Part shown: positions 10,495 through 11,915 of the stretch, piece after piece | Layout: each line of letters opens with the position of its first letter | Position numbering within the stretch: the stretch's first letter is position 1 | DNA from: DASPTR01 sp964475545 | Lineage (GTDB): Archaea; Thermoproteota; Bathyarchaeia; Bathyarchaeales; Bathycorpusculaceae | Length of the DNA: 11,915 bases | Direction of reading: 5' to 3' | NCBI GenBank assembly: GCA_964475545.1 | Contig: CAYYXF010000039.1 | Coordinates: 1 to 11,915 of the forward strand | Notes under the pieces: generated by a model | Told to the model about the DNA's origin: nothing | Databases searched by the model: none | The model's input: the letters and a program-made list of their open reading frames with translations, nothing else | Program-made: the position numbers and the translations under genes

Positions 10495-11868
10495 CTAGGC
10501 TTCTCGCAGGTTGACAAAAGCGTTTTGGACAACTTCTGACATTGCGGGGTGAATGTGCATACCTCTGAGGATCGGAGCGAATGTTTTGTCTCCGCTTGCC
10601 ATAGCGTTCACGATCTCCTGCACAAGTATAGAGGCAAATGGTCCAATTATGTGTCCGCCCAAGACTTTTCCTGTCTTCTGTTCTAGGATAGCTTTGACAA
10701 ACCCGTTAGGTTTGCCCATGGCGGCTCCTAGGGCCGTGTCCCTGTAGAGAGCCGTGCCAACGAGGATCTTGTAGCCTTGCTGCTTTGCTTCCGTTTCCTT
10801 CAGACCTACTGAAGCTATTTGCGGGTGGGTGAAAACAGCGTGGGGCGCTGCTGAATAATCCGTGCTGACCTTGTGGTCGTGGAGGGCGTTGTGCCATGCG
10901 ATTTGAGCTTCATAGTTGGCTACGTGCTTGAACATTTCTCGACCAATGGCATCTCCGAAAGCCCAGATGTTCTTCTTTCGGGTTTCAAGATACTCGTTGA
11001 CTATTATGTATCCTCTCTTGTCCAGTTCCACACCAGTTTTCTCAGGTTTCAGGATGTCTGAGTTAGGAACCCGCCCAGCTGCTACTAGCAAGGACTCTGC
11101 CGAAAATTCTTTGACGCCTACGTCGTCACTGCTCCTGGCTAGAACGATTTTTGCGCCGTTCTTCTGCGTGACTTCCACGGCCTCATAGGCTGTGAATATA
11201 TCCATTCTTCTGCTCATTTCTTCCTTGAGCAGGTCAGATATTTCAGGTTCTTCTTCAGGTAGCATCCTGGTTTTCCTTTGAATTATTGTTACCTTAGTTC
11301 CCATGCTAGAGAAGAAGTGGCCATATTCAGCTGCGATGTATCCCCCGCCAATGATGATCATGCTTCTGGGCGGAGCGTCCAGCTTCAGCACGGTGTCGCT
11401 GGTCAAATACTCCACATTGTGCATACCTTTAATCGTCGGGATGTATGGTCTTGCGCCTGAAACTATGAATATGCGTTTTGCCTTTATGAGGGTGTCCGCA
11501 ACCTTGAGAGTGTAGTCAGAAACAAATTCACCAGTATTCCTGAACAATCTAATTTTAGGATCAGCTTCTATTGCCTTGGTCTGCTGTTCAACGTCCTCCG
11601 TGACAAGCTGACGCATGTTCTTCATGATCTTCTCGAAATCAATCGAGGTGACCGCTGCCCCGATCCCTATCTTTTCAGCTTCATGAATGGTTTCCACGAC
11701 ATCTGCTGGATAAATCAGCATTTTCGAGGGCACACATCCGCGGTTCAAGCATGTTCCGCCTAGCGGGCCTGATTCGACCAGAGCCGTTTTCATGCCATTA
11801 GCCACAGCCTGAGCAGCCACAATCATCCCTGAACCTGACCCGATCACTAGGACATCAAATTCTTCCAT
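10495..11868 (-). CDS. lpdA-like: Dihydrolipoamide dehydrogenase-like pyridine nucleotide-disulfide oxidoreductase
   Basis: This 457-aa flavoenzyme moves electrons between NAD(P)H and a disulfide substrate. The FAD-binding motif VIGSGSG lies at residues 8-14. The redox-active disulfide CLNRGCVPSK has Cys40 and Cys45. The NAD(P)-binding motif is GGGYIAAE (174-181), the second FAD motif is WAFGDAIG, and the catalytic pair is His440/Glu445 in HIHPAMSEVV at the C-terminus. All class-I disulfide reductase features are present. Lipoamide is the default substrate, but HIHPAMSEVV also resembles mycothione and mercuric reductase-like members. No E1, E2, GcvH or lipoylation gene lies in the window, so the substrate is open. 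The start ATG has GGTGAGAGGG at 11882-11873. The downstream glutaredoxin gene begins 74 bp later with its own likely promoter. Confidence 0.92.
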   Translation of the reverse strand: MEEFDVLVIGSGSGMIVAAQAVANGMKTALVESGPLGGTCLNRGCVPSKMLIYPADVVETIHEAEKIGIGAAVTSIDFEKIMKNMRQLVTEDVEQQTKAIEADPKIRLFRNTGEFVSDYTLKVADTLIKAKRIFIVSGARPYIPTIKGMHNVEYLTSDTVLKLDAPPRSMIIIGGGYIAAEYGHFFSSMGTKVTIIQRKTRMLPEEEPEISDLLKEEMSRRMDIFTAYEAVEVTQKNGAKIVLARSSDDVGVKEFSAESLLVAAGRVPNSDILKPEKTGVELDKRGYIIVNEYLETRKKNIWAFGDAIGREMFKHVANYEAQIAWHNALHDHKVSTDYSAAPHAVFTHPQIASVGLKETEAKQQGYKILVGTALYRDTALGAAMGKPNGFVKAILEQKTGKVLGGHIIGPFASILVQEIVNAMASGDKTFAPILRGMHIHPAMSEVVQNAFVNLREA

Positions 11869-11872
11869 GAAA

Positions 11873-11913
11873 CCCTCTCACCATCGAATATTAGCACTGC
11901 AACTTCAAATAAA
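11873..11913 (-). promoter_or_regulatory. Promoter and ribosome binding site of the Lpd-like gene
   Basis: On the minus strand CTTTATTT (about 11914-11907) is TATA-like and would start transcription near 11884. That is just ahead of the strong Shine-Dalgarno GGTGAGAGGG (11882-11873) and 4 nt before the ATG at 11868. The same CTTTATT core occurs upstream of the glutaredoxin gene. Confidence 0.45.
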
Positions 11914-11915
11914 GA

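Overview
The window looks like a chromosome segment from an archaeon, most likely an uncultured Thermoproteota/Bathyarchaeia-like lineage. The reasons are as follows. AT-rich TATA-like boxes sit about 25 bp upstream of several starts, and some starts appear leaderless. TTG start codons are frequent. Several families are typically archaeal: a COG2522-type HTH regulator, a Cys4 multi-winged-helix regulator, an FTR-rubredoxin fusion and a 53-aa archaeal conserved protein. A group 3 (Mvh-like) [NiFe] hydrogenase is also present. There are no RNA genes, insertion sequences, CRISPR arrays or phage genes. The lineage is an inference; the archaeal assignment is well supported.

Layout. (1) 1-929 (+): the tail of an ABC permease and its ATPase, of the nitrate/sulfonate/bicarbonate class. 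(2) 1045-1236 (+): a dicluster ferredoxin whose stop codon overlaps, tail to tail, the stop of a leftward hydrogenase operon (small then large subunit, 3514 to 1233). A short uncertain ORF lies in front of that operon. (3) 3786-6336: a Cys4 three-winged-helix regulator (-) is divergent from a Cys-rich HTH regulator plus a cytoplasmic HtrA-type protease (+). Between them lie two exact 15-bp palindromic repeats, 20 bp apart, abutting a TATA box. (4) 6485-8006 (+): a six-helix membrane protein, then a CPWC thioredoxin and a CoA-binding-fold protein. A 17-bp perfect palindrome sits between the thioredoxin TATA box and its start. (5) 8056-9326 (-): an NADPH-dependent FMN reductase and endonuclease III. 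(6) 9407-9568 (+): a 53-aa conserved archaeal protein. (7) 9591-11868 (-): a dihydrolipoamide-dehydrogenase-like flavoprotein, then a translationally coupled glutaredoxin and a ferredoxin:thioredoxin reductase-rubredoxin fusion.

How the genes work together. The window is rich in electron-transfer and thiol-disulfide proteins: hydrogenase, ferredoxin, FTR-rubredoxin, glutaredoxin, thioredoxin, FMN reductase and a disulfide oxidoreductase. A plausible reading is an anaerobe that passes H2- or ferredoxin-derived electrons into protein thiols (ferredoxin to FTR to glutaredoxin/thioredoxin). Two Cys-cluster regulators may sense metal or redox state, and a cytoplasmic protease may serve quality control. 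These are separate transcription units, so this linkage is inference. The items most worth following up are the two promoter-embedded operators, the regulator-HtrA operon and the FTR-rubredoxin/glutaredoxin pair.
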